Shown here piece by piece: positions 25,968-35,180 of a DNA stretch of 48,970 nt (the first letter of the stretch is position 1; every line of letters begins with the position of its first letter). The stretch lies in NCBI GenBank assembly GCA_903904335.1, contig CAIVCF010000054.1, forward strand, positions 1 to 48,970, in the 5' to 3' direction. A model generated the notes under the pieces. It made no database searches, had not been told where the DNA came from, and saw only the letters and a program-made list of their open reading frames with translations. Source of the stretch: an uncultured Chitinophagaceae bacterium. Lineage in GTDB: Bacteria; Bacteroidota; Bacteroidia; Chitinophagales; Chitinophagaceae. Position numbers and translations under genes: made by a program.

Positions 25968-26225
25968 AGGGCCTTGATTTGAATGAGCAATATAAAGATG
26001 CTGTTTGAATTAATTGCTTAATTTTTATCACACAAGATGATATATGGACTTAATAAAAGATGACAAGGTTATAATGATGAATGGATTGCAACACAAGGAA
26101 CGATACTTAAAAAACCAAATGACGGCATCATACAATAATATTTTAAAACTCTTTATTTAAAATTGAATATTAGTTTGCAATAGTTATTTATCTTGTCAAA
26201 TAATTTATTCATTATAACGAATTAT

Positions 26226-27680
26226 ATGTCACCAGTACTTTTATTTTCATTCGTTGTTATTTATTTTATGATACTGCTTACAGTAGCCTGGTGGACGGGC
26301 AGGCACAGTAATAACGAATCCTTTTTTATTGGTAATCGTAACAGCAATTGGGTGTTGGTGGCATTTGGCATGCTTGGCACTTCCTTAAGCGGCGTAACTT
26401 TTGTAAGTGTACCGGGTGCAGTGGCACATGAAGCCTTTGCCTATTTTCAGGTCACCATTGGATATATTATTGGGTACATCGCCATCGCTTATGTTTTATT
26501 GCCTTTGTATTATAAACTGAATCTCACTTCCATTTATAATTATCTGCAAAACCGTTTGGGTTTTACTTCCTATAAAACAGGTGCTTCTATTTTTATTTTA
26601 TCAAGAATACTCGGCGCTACAGCGAGATTATATTTAGTGGTGAATATTTTACAGGATGCCATTTTGCAGAATTTCAATATTCCTTTTTGGGCAACAACAT
26701 TGATCATTCTTTTAATGATTCTTTTATATACTTATGAAGGAGGTGTAAAAACAATTGTATGGACAGATACTTTGCAAACCACCTGCATGCTTGCAGGTCT
26801 GATCATTTGTGTGTTCTACATCATGAATAATATGCACATCAGTTTTGCTGATAGCTGGGAAGCGATGCGCAACAAGGGTTATTCGAAAATATTTTTTACT
26901 GACCCCAATAGTAAATTGTTTTTTGTAAAACAAATACTGGCAGGTGCATTTATAACAGTTACGATGACAGGCATGGATCAGGAAATGATGCAAAAAAATA
27001 TTTCTGTAAAAACATTGAAAGATTCTCAGAAGAATGTGTTGTCATTAGGTTTCATTTTAGCATTTGCCATTTTGATATTTTTATTCCTTGGCGGATTACT
27101 TTATTTATACGCAGCACAGGAGCATGTAACTGAAGTTGGCGATAAATTATTCCCTGCCATTGCTTTGCATCACATGCCACCGATCGTTTCTGTTATTTTC
27201 ATCATTGCGTTGATATCTGCACTTTTTCCGAGTGCAGATGGCGCTATCACTGCACTCACTTCAACATTCTGCATCGACATACTCGGCATTCAACGCAACA
27301 AAACATTAACTGATGAAAAAAGAAAAAGAATCAGGCATATCGTGCATCTCAGTTTTGCATTTGTTTTTTTATTTTTTGTGATGGTGTATAAATGGGTTAA
27401 CAGCCCGAGCATGATCACTATCATCTTAAAAGTTGCTTCTTATACATATGGTCCGCTATTGGGTTTATTTTCATTCAGCATTTTATTAAAAAGAAAAGTG
27501 AATGATAAATTAGTACCGCTTGTTTGTTTGCTGGCACCTGCATTATGTTATGTTTTAGATACGCATCAAAAACAAATATTCGGCAACTTCGAAATAGGTT
27601 TGGAATTATTGATCATCAACGGCCTGTTTACTTTTCTCGGATTGTTATTGATATCGAGATCTGAAGATGCTGCGGTCTAA
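26226..27680 (+). CDS. Sodium:solute symporter (SSF family)
   Basis: A 484-residue polytopic membrane transporter of the SSF family, which couples uptake of sugars, amino acids or other small organics to sodium. About 13 hydrophobic segments are present; the early FFIGNRNSNWVLVAFGMLGTSLSGVTFVSVPG block contains the conserved sodium-site region and LFPSADGAITALTSTFCIDIL is the later signature. The ATG at 26226 is preferred to the TTG at 26193, since it begins right at the first membrane segment. DinB and Gfo/Idh/MocA genes follow closely in the same direction, so the substrate may be related to the oxidoreductase's, but it is not identifiable. Confidence 0.93.
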   Translation: MSPVLLFSFVVIYFMILLTVAWWTGRHSNNESFFIGNRNSNWVLVAFGMLGTSLSGVTFVSVPGAVAHEAFAYFQVTIGYIIGYIAIAYVLLPLYYKLNLTSIYNYLQNRLGFTSYKTGASIFILSRILGATARLYLVVNILQDAILQNFNIPFWATTLIILLMILLYTYEGGVKTIVWTDTLQTTCMLAGLIICVFYIMNNMHISFADSWEAMRNKGYSKIFFTDPNSKLFFVKQILAGAFITVTMTGMDQEMMQKNISVKTLKDSQKNVLSLGFILAFAILIFLFLGGLLYLYAAQEHVTEVGDKLFPAIALHHMPPIVSVIFIIALISALFPSADGAITALTSTFCIDILGIQRNKTLTDEKRKRIRHIVHLSFAFVFLFFVMVYKWVNSPSMITIILKVASYTYGPLLGLFSFSILLKRKVNDKLVPLVCLLAPALCYVLDTHQKQIFGNFEIGLELLIINGLFTFLGLLLISRSEDAAV

Positions 27681-27734
27681 GACAAAATTTGATTTTATTA
27701 TTTTGAAGCCTTAATAAAAAATAATAATACTATC

Positions 27735-28253
27735 ATGAAAAAAATTTACAAACCAAATGCAGGTTTCCCTTCTTTCTACCAGGCTTATATGGACTGTGTC
27801 CCAACCGATGGTGATCTTCTTCAACATTTAAAAGATATTCAAACAGAAACAGAGGAATTGATTTGCGGTCTTACAGAAGAAAAATTATTGTTCAGATATC
27901 AAGTAGGCAAATGGAGTATAAAAGATATCATTCTTCATTTGGCAGATTGCGAAAGAGTTATTACTTACAGAGCCCTGAGAATTGGAAGGGGTGATAAAAC
28001 CGATCTGCCCGGCTTTGATGAAAACCTTTTGGTATCAAATGCGCATGCCGATAACAGAAAGATCAATACAATTTTAAAAGAGTTATCAGCTTTACGTGAT
28101 GCTACACTCGTTTTTATTGAAACACTTGATGAAGAATTTTTAGAAAGAACCGGAACTGCTAATGGTTACAGCATATCAGCAAGATTATTAGTCAATCATA
28201 TTTACGGGCATCATCGCCATCACCTTAATATAATCAAAGAGAGATACCTTTAG
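27735..28253 (+). CDS. DinB family protein
   Basis: A 172-residue four-helix-bundle protein of the DinB/YfiT-like superfamily. The usual metal-binding histidines are visible: His in IKDIILHLADCE and a His-rich HIYGHHRHHLNII near the C-terminus. Members include thiol-dependent transferases (for example bacillithiol S-transferase), but most have no known reaction. It lies 54 bases after the symporter and 25 bases before the oxidoreductase, suggesting one transcription unit. Confidence 0.87.
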   Translation: MKKIYKPNAGFPSFYQAYMDCVPTDGDLLQHLKDIQTETEELICGLTEEKLLFRYQVGKWSIKDIILHLADCERVITYRALRIGRGDKTDLPGFDENLLVSNAHADNRKINTILKELSALRDATLVFIETLDEEFLERTGTANGYSISARLLVNHIYGHHRHHLNIIKERYL

Positions 28254-28278
28254 TCATTATCTAAAACATTACAAGATC

Positions 28279-29403
28279 ATGAATAAAGTAATCCTCTTTC
28301 TTTTCTGTATTTTCCTCTCGATCAATACTATTATGTCGCAAAATAATCAGTCAATAAAAAAAACACTTAGGGTTGGCATTATTGGATTGGTTCATACGCA
28401 TGTTCATTGGATATTGGGCAGAGAAAAATTAGGAGATATTGAGATCGTTGGTATAGCAGAACCCAATCGCAAGCTCGCTGAAGCTTATTCAAAACAACAT
28501 GGCTACAGCATGAATATTGTTTACAGCAGCATGGAAGAAATGATAGAGAAAACAAAGCCCGATGCAGTTTTTGCATACAACACTATTTATGATCATTTAA
28601 AGACTGTGGAATATTGTGCTCCAAAAGGCATTCATGTGATGGTGGAAAAACCATTGGCAGTGAATATGGAACATGCAGAGAAAATGTTGGCACTTGCCGA
28701 TAAATATAAAATTCATTTACTCACTAATTATGAAACCACTTGGTACGGCAGTAATAAGGAAGCCTGGCAAATAGTGAATGATAAAAATGAAATCGGGCCA
28801 ATAAGAAAAATTGTTTTTCATACCGGTCATCAGGGACCGATTGAAATCGGTTGCAATCCAGAATTTTTAGAATGGTTGACCGACCCCAAATTAAACGGCG
28901 GCGGTGCATTGACTGATTTTGGATGTTATGGTGCAAACATTACAACATGGTTAATGAAAGGAGAACATCCATTAACAGTTTCCTGCATTACACAACAAAT
29001 AAAACCGGAACTGTATCCCAAAGTGGAAGATGAAGCAACAATCGTTCTTACTTATCCTAAAACTCAGGTAATCATTCAGGCATCCTGGAATTGGCCGTAT
29101 AGCAGAAAGGACATGGAAGTGTATGGAAAAGACGGTTATGTTTTTTGTTTGGATAAAGAGAATATGATCGTAATGAAAAAAGATCAAAAGCAAAAAGATA
29201 TTTTAAAAGCTGCGCCTTTACAGGAAGGAAGCCAAGATCCGTTCATGTATTTCGCAAATTTGATCAACGGAAATATAAAAATGCAAAAGTATGATCTTTC
29301 TGCATCGGCCAATAATAAGGTCGTAATGCAAATTTTAGAAGCGGCCAAGTATGCTGCAAAAACAGGAAAAACAATTGTTTGGAAAGAGTTTTATAAACAA
29401 TAA
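28279..29403 (+). CDS. Gfo/Idh/MocA family oxidoreductase with altered nucleotide-binding loop and possible signal peptide
   Basis: A 374-residue Gfo/Idh/MocA-type protein with an N-terminal Rossmann domain (about 30-150) and a C-terminal alpha/beta substrate domain. The catalytic lysine motif is VEKPLAVN, and GGGALTDFGCYG is the family's second signature. The nucleotide loop reads GIIGLVHTHVHW: the middle glycine of the usual GxGxxG is valine and the last is histidine. The first 20 residues, MNKVILFLFCIFLSINTIMS, look like a Sec signal peptide without twin arginines; an internal ATG at 28333 would give a cytoplasmic form. The substrate is unknown. Confidence 0.88.
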   Translation: MNKVILFLFCIFLSINTIMSQNNQSIKKTLRVGIIGLVHTHVHWILGREKLGDIEIVGIAEPNRKLAEAYSKQHGYSMNIVYSSMEEMIEKTKPDAVFAYNTIYDHLKTVEYCAPKGIHVMVEKPLAVNMEHAEKMLALADKYKIHLLTNYETTWYGSNKEAWQIVNDKNEIGPIRKIVFHTGHQGPIEIGCNPEFLEWLTDPKLNGGGALTDFGCYGANITTWLMKGEHPLTVSCITQQIKPELYPKVEDEATIVLTYPKTQVIIQASWNWPYSRKDMEVYGKDGYVFCLDKENMIVMKKDQKQKDILKAAPLQEGSQDPFMYFANLINGNIKMQKYDLSASANNKVVMQILEAAKYAAKTGKTIVWKEFYKQ

Positions 29404-29426
29404 AACTGACGATTAAAGTTACTTCA

Positions 29427-29468
29427 GTACAAGTGTGCGACCTGCCTTTGCCGGCAGGCAGACGCAAC
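29427..29468 (+). repeat. Split repeat motif, copy with 22-base palindromic insert
   Basis: Left part GTACAAGTGTGCGA (29427-29440) and right part CGCAAC (29463-29468) correspond to the uninterrupted minus-strand copy at 35181-35204. The 22-base insert holds a hairpin, CCTGCC (29441-29446) pairing with GGCAGG (29453-29458), whose GC content is far above the surroundings. It follows the oxidoreductase stop by 23 bases, with no T run. Confidence 0.55.
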
Positions 29469-29543
29469 CGTCGATGACACGAAATACTATTGCCTGAAAG
29501 CATAATTTTGACCTGATTTTGTACTAAAAAATAATTATTTACC

Positions 29544-29561
29544 TTCAATCCCCCAATTGAA
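29544..29561. repeat. Small hairpin just before accD
   Basis: Arms TTCAAT (29544-29549) and ATTGAA (29556-29561) with loop CCCCCA, ten bases before the accD ATG at 29572. It would form in the leader and could affect initiation; it may also be chance. Confidence 0.3.
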
Positions 29562-29571
29562 AGAAGATCGT

Positions 29572-30492
29572 ATGAAAAAAGAACTTGAAGAAGACTTAGA
29601 AGTGAATCTTACAGGTGAAGAAACTGCTTCAAATGAAGAGGTGAAACAAAAATGGTATCGCCGTATCCGAAAAGGAATCACCACTTCTACTGCAGATAAA
29701 AAAGAAACTCCTGAAGGCCTTTGGAATAAATGTCCGCATTGCAATTATATTCTTACTTCATCTGAGCTGAAAGAGAATTTATATGTTTGCCCAAAGTGTA
29801 ATTATCATCACCGCATCGGCAGTGAAGAATATTATGATTTTCTTTTTGACGGTGAAGAGTACATTGAACTGTTTGATAATATTCAAAGCAAAGATTTTCT
29901 AAACTTTACCGATCTGAAAAATTATCAGAAACGTTTGGATGAAATTCATTCCAAAACCAATTTAAAAGATTCGATGCGTGTTGCAACCGGAACCGTGAAT
30001 GGCGAAGGCATTGTAATTGCCTGTATGGATTTTGAATTCATCGGCGGATCATTGGGAAGTGTGATGGGAGAAAAATTCAGCCGTGCTGTTGATTATTGCA
30101 TTGAACATAAATTACCTTATTTGGTGATCAGCAAAAGCGGTGGCGCAAGAATGATGGAGAGTGCTTTCAGCTTGATGCAGTTGGCAAAAACGAGTGGCAA
30201 ATTATCCCAATTAAGTGATGCAAAGCTTCCGTATATTTCTTTGTTGACCGATCCCACTTTTGGTGGTATCTCTGCGAGTTTTGGAATGCTCGGCGATCTG
30301 AATATCGCTGAACCGGTCGCCCTGATTGGTTTTGCGGGACCGCGTGTAATTAAAGAAACCATTAAAAAAGACCTGCCTGAAGGATTTCAACGCAGTGAGT
30401 TTTTATTGGAACACGGATTTCTTGATTTTATTGTTGACAGAAAAAATTTAAAAGATAAACTTTCTCAGTTGACTGCTTTATTCAGGAATTAA
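29572..30492 (+). CDS. accD: Acetyl-CoA carboxylase carboxyltransferase subunit beta
   Basis: A 306-residue AccD, which with AccA transfers CO2 from carboxybiotin to acetyl-CoA, giving malonyl-CoA for fatty acid synthesis. The N-terminal zinc ribbon has Cys54, Cys57, Cys73 and Cys76. The crotonase-like core includes SKSGGARMMES, LTDPTFGGISASF and GFAGPRVIKETIKKDLPEGFQ, all characteristic. The ATG at 29572 is preferred to the TTG at 29557. The first 50 residues are acidic and lysine-rich and vary among species. smpB follows 60 bases downstream in the same direction. Confidence 0.97.
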   Translation: MKKELEEDLEVNLTGEETASNEEVKQKWYRRIRKGITTSTADKKETPEGLWNKCPHCNYILTSSELKENLYVCPKCNYHHRIGSEEYYDFLFDGEEYIELFDNIQSKDFLNFTDLKNYQKRLDEIHSKTNLKDSMRVATGTVNGEGIVIACMDFEFIGGSLGSVMGEKFSRAVDYCIEHKLPYLVISKSGGARMMESAFSLMQLAKTSGKLSQLSDAKLPYISLLTDPTFGGISASFGMLGDLNIAEPVALIGFAGPRVIKETIKKDLPEGFQRSEFLLEHGFLDFIVDRKNLKDKLSQLTALFRN

Positions 30493-30530
30493 TATAACCC
30501 TTTCTTCAAATAATTTTCGATTAAAATATT

Positions 30531-30551
30531 CCCCTTCAGGGGTTAGGGGCT
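30531..30551 (+). repeat. Hairpin and double heptamer at the smpB start
   Basis: CCCC (30531-30534) can pair with GGGG at 30539-30542 or 30546-30549, and AGGGGTT (30538-30544) is followed by AGGGGCT (30545-30551), a near-perfect 7-base tandem ending one base before the ATG. The G-rich stretch could serve as an unusually strong ribosome site that the hairpin hides. Confidence 0.4.
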
Positions 30552-30552
30552 T

Positions 30553-30996
30553 ATGGCTAAAGAAATGAATAACAGGCAGGCTTATTTTAATTACTACATT
30601 GAAGATAAATATGTAGCGGGTGTTGTATTGTTGGGTACTGAAGTAAAAAGTGTACGTGACGGTAAAGTAAGTTTCAATGATGCGTTCTGCATGTTTGAAG
30701 GAAATGAATTATGGGTTCGCGGTTTATATATTGCTGAATATTCACACGGAACTATGAATAATCATATCGCCGTGCATGACCGAAAATTATTACTGACGAA
30801 AAAAGAACTCAGCAAATTGCAAACAAAATTGAAAGACAAAGGATTTACCATCGTTCCATTGAAAGTATTCTTGAATGAAAAAAATTTAGTCAAAGTTGAG
30901 ATCGGTTTGGCAAAAGGTAAAAAGACTCATGACAAAAGAGAAACCATCAAACAACGAGATACAGAAAAAGAGATAAAACGTTTTCTGGCAAAATAA
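30553..30996 (+). CDS. smpB: SsrA-binding protein SmpB
   Basis: A 147-residue SmpB, the partner of tmRNA in trans-translation and rescue of stalled ribosomes. Typical segments are NRQAYFNYYIEDKYVAGVVLLGTEVKSVRDG, the RKLLLTKKEL core and the basic C-terminal tail GKKTHDKRETIKQRDTEKE, which folds into the decoding site. Length is normal. The tmRNA gene itself is not in this window. The gene ends directly against the convergent small membrane protein gene. Confidence 0.97.
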   Translation: MAKEMNNRQAYFNYYIEDKYVAGVVLLGTEVKSVRDGKVSFNDAFCMFEGNELWVRGLYIAEYSHGTMNNHIAVHDRKLLLTKKELSKLQTKLKDKGFTIVPLKVFLNEKNLVKVEIGLAKGKKTHDKRETIKQRDTEKEIKRFLAK

Positions 30997-31434
30997 TCAA
31001 TCATCATATTTTCTTTTCTTTTCAGGATTATAATCCAATTGCTCAATCAGTGATTCGGCAGTTGGATTTTTAGTAAGAGCCACTGCCACCTGAAATAAAG
31101 CAATGAATAAGACCATTGAACCGAACAGCTCTCCTGCTGTTATCCAATATCCCCACCAACTGTACACTGCTGCTTTTTCGGGTTGTGATTCTTCATAAAT
31201 AACAAACAATCTTTTGCCTTCGTATAAATCTCTCAAAACATATCTTGCATCCACCGAGTAATAATTTTTTCCTATAGAAAAAAAAGCTTTGGGAATGGGT
31301 TGTTTGCTGATACTGTCTTTCGCCCAATGAATGGTTGTTGTTGAAATTTCTCCGTCCAAATAATCAGGCTGGCGTGTAAAGAAAATATAAGTTGAAAAAA
31401 CAACTAAGTAAAGTATAGTGATGGATTTGTACAA
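30997..31434 (-). CDS. Hypothetical membrane protein with two membrane segments
   Basis: A 145-residue protein with a hydrophobic N-terminus (ITILYLVVFSTYIFF), an approximately 70-residue extracytoplasmic part, a second segment (GELFGSMVLFIALFQVAVAL) and a charged tail. The middle (KNYYSVDARYVLRDLYEGKRLFVIYEESQPEKAAVYSWWGYW) resembles the DUF3592-like style of small membrane proteins, where YxVxP-like loops precede the final segment, but I do not assign a family. The only available start is TTG at 31434, as a stop lies seven codons upstream. Confidence 0.65.
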   Translation of the reverse strand: MYKSITILYLVVFSTYIFFTRQPDYLDGEISTTTIHWAKDSISKQPIPKAFFSIGKNYYSVDARYVLRDLYEGKRLFVIYEESQPEKAAVYSWWGYWITAGELFGSMVLFIALFQVAVALTKNPTAESLIEQLDYNPEKKRKYDD

Positions 31435-31477
31435 AGTGAATAAGCAAATTAATTATGTGCAAATATGCAGATTAAAA

Positions 31478-31510
31478 AAGGATTGAAAGATGTGAATACT
31501 TTCAATCCTT
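31478..31510 (-). terminator. Intrinsic terminator downstream of smc
   Basis: Perfect 12-base stem AAGGATTGAAAG (31478-31489) and CTTTCAATCCTT (31499-31510) with a 9-base loop. On the minus strand it is followed by a T run, fitting the end of the smc transcript 28 bases after its stop. Confidence 0.85.
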
Positions 31511-31538
31511 AAAATCATATAAATCTTGGTTCTTACAA

Positions 31539-34500
31539 TTAATTCAAACTCCTGAAATCTACAGGCACCAATTTACTTACACCCGGCTCCTGCATGGTAA
31601 CACCATAAATCACATCTACGGCACTCATCGTCATCTTATTGTGTGTTACAATAATGAATTGAGAGTTGGCGCTGAACTTCTGGATCATCTGTGTGAATTT
31701 ACCCACGTTTGCATCATCCAACGGCGCATCTACTTCATCCAAAATACAGAATGGTGCAGGCTTAATTAAATAAATGGCAAACAATAATGCTGTTGCAGTC
31801 AATGTTTTTTCACCGCCGCTTAACTGAGAAATAGAAGAAGGGCGCTTACCTTTTGGTTTGGCAACGATATCGATCCCTGTCTCAGCAAGGTTTTCAGGGT
31901 TTTCCAAGATCATATCAGCCGTATCTTCTTCTGTAAATAATGCTTTAAATACGTTCTGGAAATTCTCTCTTACTTTATTGAATGTATCTAAGAACTGTTG
32001 ATTGGCAGTTGCTTCCACTTCCTGAATGGTTTGCAATAAACTCTCTTTGGCATCAACGAGATCATTCTTTTGTTCAAGAATAAACTCGTAACGTTTTTTC
32101 ATTTCAGTATACGCTTCTATAGCTGTTGGATTTACTTCACCCATATTTTCCAAACGCTTCCGCATTCTGTCACTCGTTGTTTGAAGATCTTCCAAACTTG
32201 TTTCTGTTGCTCTCGGCTGATCAATGATCTGATCCAATTCTATTTTAAACTCAACACTTAATCTTTCTTTCATTCCTGCCAGCTGTAATTTCAATTCATT
32301 GAGTTTGTCTTTTATCTCACTCAATAAATGTTCAATCATTTCTTTGCTCTTTACTTTCAATCGCAGCTCGCTTTCTTTTTCCTGTAAAGCATTGCGCAGG
32401 TTATAATATGTTTGATCGGCTTCGTTTAATTTCTGCTCTGCTTCATCTTTGCCACGCATTAACGATAATAATAACTCTTCACTGCCAGCCAATGTTTCTT
32501 TGCTCTGCTGTATATTTTCTGTCGCTTCCTGTAACTGTATTGAATTGCTTTGAATTTGCTGATGCAGGTCATTTAACTGATTTTGTTTAAAATCCAATTC
32601 CTGCTTGATGGCATTGATCTTGCTCTGCTGTTTGGTTACCTGCAGATTGGTTTCATTGTATTGATAGGATGATGCATTATAATCCTGTTCAGCCAATTGA
32701 TAATCCTGTTCAACATTACTTAATGCTTCTTTTGTTTGCTGAAGTTGATCATTCAATCGTTGTAATTCTTCTCTTGTGGATGAGATGGAATCATATTCAT
32801 CCTGCAAACGAACTTCTATTTCTTCCAATCGCTGTTGCCCATTTTGTTGAGCTGATTGTAAATTCTCAATCCTGTTCTTGGCAGCAAAAACCTGGTTGGT
32901 CAATTGATTGATCTCATTCTCTGTTTGCTTGATGGCATTCTCTTTCAATTGCTCATTAAAGCCAATTACTTCATTATGCTTTTGTTTGATCTCTGCTTTC
33001 AAAGCATTCACCACCGCATCCTGCAAAACAATTTCATCAATCAGTTTTTCTAAATTCTTTGCACGGCCAATTTTTTTTCCTTCAAATAAACCAACACTTC
33101 CACCTGTTAATGTGTATTTGCCTTTTACATATTTACCGCTTTTCTCTAAAACGATGGCTCCATTTGAGTTTTCGAGGGCATCGTCATTTTCAGCGATATA
33201 AACATTGCCTAACAAATAAGCAGCTAACCTTTGATATTGATCATCCACTTCAATCACACTCAACGCAGGAAATGTATTGTTGGGTTGATGTGTGTCTGAA
33301 ATATTCTCATTTAATTTATCAAGAATAAAAAAGTTGGCTTTCCCTTTTTTATTGGCATCCAATAAATGAACGGCCTGCAAACCTTCTGCCAATGTATTGA
33401 CAACATAATAGTTCAGATAAGGTTCCAGTACATTCTCAACAGCAGTCCTGTATTCTTCTTTTACATAAATGATATCTGAAAGAATGGGTGCAGTATGATT
33501 CCAATCCTGATTCTTGTGCAAGAACTTTACACTTTCAGGATACCCCTCCATAGAATCTATCAAACTCTTCAGCAAATCGTGTTCGTTTCGTTTTGCATCC
33601 AATTTTCTTGTTTCTTCAGCTAACTGATTCCTTAAAGCTTCTAATTGTTGTTGCGTTTCTAAAATTTGTTCTTTGGTCCTTTCATGATGCTCTTGCAATT
33701 GTTGCAGGTCAATTCTTTTGCTGTCGAGTAATTGTTCCTTTTCCAACAATTCAATACCTAATTGTTCTATCTGTTGTGTTCTGTTTTGTTTTTCATCAAG
33801 CAATTGTGTTTGTGCTCTTTGCAGATTTTGAATAGATGTATCTGCAACCGCCACTTTCTTTTCTGCATCGAACTGACTGCGTTGAATTTGTTGATGCTGA
33901 TTTCTAAGATCATCAACAGCAGTTCTTTTATCATCAAAGATTTGTCGCTTGTCTTCTACTGCAAATTTCGCTGCATCCAACTGTGCCTGAATTTCCTGTA
34001 ACTTATTTTCTTCTTCGGCAACCTGCAATTGGCTGAACTGGATAGAATCATCGATCCCTTTTAATTGCCCTTCTGCTTTTTGTAAAAAGTCTTTTAAACT
34101 GGTTTCCTTCTCTGTTAAATAATGTAATTTTTGAGTGGCGAGATTCTTGTCATTCTCTTTACTGCGCAAGTTTTGCAGCAGATCGTTAAATTCGTGCTGC
34201 ATACTTTGTAACGCACGTTCCTTCTCAATAAAATCAACTTTCTCTTTTTCTATTGCAGCATCCTCATTCGCAATCTCTGCTTCCAACAGAACTCTTTTAT
34301 TTGTTTCAAGTTCCTGTTGTTCATTTAATTCTTTGTAAGAAATATTAAATCCTTCCAAAGCAGCTTTGGCCAACTCAACCGCTATCTCTTTGTATTCTTT
34401 TTTTATTTCAAAATACTTCTCCGCTTTTTTTGCCTGATTCTCTAATGTTTTTAATTGATTGTTTATTTCAAACAACAGATCTTCAATACGTGCCAGATCC

Positions 34501-35057
34501 TGCTCTGTGGCGTCTAACTTATTCTTTGCTTCTTTTTTTCTTGTTTTATAAATGGTGATACCTGCCGCCTGTTCCAGCATTCTGCGCCTGCTGTTTTCTT
34601 TATCCTTGATGATATCGTCCACCATTCCCAATTCAATGATGGCATAACTGTCGTTACTTACACCGGTATCCAAAAATAAATTATGAATATCTTTTAAACG
34701 GCATTGCACATCATTCAAACGATATTCGCTTTCGCCATTTTTATAAAAACGTCTGGTAACAGTTACTGTACTGAATTCAGTCGGCAATAAGTTTCTGGTA
34801 TTTTCAAACGTAAGGCTTACTTCAGCCAAACCGCTGGGGCTTCTGGTTTTAGATCCGTTAAATACTAATGCATCCAAATTCTCACTTCGTAAAGCAGAAA
34901 TTTTCTGTTCACCAATCACCCAACGTATACTGTCAATAATATTGCTTTTACCGCAACCGTTCGGGCCAATGATGCCCGTAATTCCTTCATCGAAACTAAC
35001 TACTGTCTTATCGGCAAAACTTTTGAAACCTTTGATCTCTAAGGACTTTAATCGCAC
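31539..35057 (-). CDS. smc: Chromosome segregation protein SMC
   Basis: A 1172-residue SMC ATPase, which with ScpA and ScpB organises and segregates the chromosome. The Walker A motif GPNGCGKSNIIDSI is at residues 32-45, followed by two long coiled coils (about 170-500 and 680-1000) around a hinge (about 500-670, with SLIDSMEGYPESVKFL at its start). The ABC signature LSGGEKTLTATALLF and Walker B FCILDEVDAPLDD are near the C-terminus. Start is GTG at 35057, as a stop precedes it without an ATG. Length is normal. The gene is monocistronic with a terminator at 31478-31510. Confidence 0.97.
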   Translation of the reverse strand: MRLKSLEIKGFKSFADKTVVSFDEGITGIIGPNGCGKSNIIDSIRWVIGEQKISALRSENLDALVFNGSKTRSPSGLAEVSLTFENTRNLLPTEFSTVTVTRRFYKNGESEYRLNDVQCRLKDIHNLFLDTGVSNDSYAIIELGMVDDIIKDKENSRRRMLEQAAGITIYKTRKKEAKNKLDATEQDLARIEDLLFEINNQLKTLENQAKKAEKYFEIKKEYKEIAVELAKAALEGFNISYKELNEQQELETNKRVLLEAEIANEDAAIEKEKVDFIEKERALQSMQHEFNDLLQNLRSKENDKNLATQKLHYLTEKETSLKDFLQKAEGQLKGIDDSIQFSQLQVAEEENKLQEIQAQLDAAKFAVEDKRQIFDDKRTAVDDLRNQHQQIQRSQFDAEKKVAVADTSIQNLQRAQTQLLDEKQNRTQQIEQLGIELLEKEQLLDSKRIDLQQLQEHHERTKEQILETQQQLEALRNQLAEETRKLDAKRNEHDLLKSLIDSMEGYPESVKFLHKNQDWNHTAPILSDIIYVKEEYRTAVENVLEPYLNYYVVNTLAEGLQAVHLLDANKKGKANFFILDKLNENISDTHQPNNTFPALSVIEVDDQYQRLAAYLLGNVYIAENDDALENSNGAIVLEKSGKYVKGKYTLTGGSVGLFEGKKIGRAKNLEKLIDEIVLQDAVVNALKAEIKQKHNEVIGFNEQLKENAIKQTENEINQLTNQVFAAKNRIENLQSAQQNGQQRLEEIEVRLQDEYDSISSTREELQRLNDQLQQTKEALSNVEQDYQLAEQDYNASSYQYNETNLQVTKQQSKINAIKQELDFKQNQLNDLHQQIQSNSIQLQEATENIQQSKETLAGSEELLLSLMRGKDEAEQKLNEADQTYYNLRNALQEKESELRLKVKSKEMIEHLLSEIKDKLNELKLQLAGMKERLSVEFKIELDQIIDQPRATETSLEDLQTTSDRMRKRLENMGEVNPTAIEAYTEMKKRYEFILEQKNDLVDAKESLLQTIQEVEATANQQFLDTFNKVRENFQNVFKALFTEEDTADMILENPENLAETGIDIVAKPKGKRPSSISQLSGGEKTLTATALLFAIYLIKPAPFCILDEVDAPLDDANVGKFTQMIQKFSANSQFIIVTHNKMTMSAVDVIYGVTMQEPGVSKLVPVDFRSLN

Positions 35058-35180
35058 TTTCTACATCTTTTTAGTACCTGCGAACATACACAATTGAAAG
35101 TAGAAAAAAGAAAATAAAGGGATTGTTGTGGAGAAGTAGTGAGAAAATTATGGAATCCAGCAACAGCAAGGGTTTTGAGC

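Noticed and set aside
26044-26160. A 38-codon frame upstream of the symporter
   Set aside because: Very short, no recognisable features, AT-rich; no better than chance.
32070-34338. Many plus-strand frames opposite smc
   Set aside because: Antisense shadows of a coiled-coil gene; no motifs, and they overlap one another.
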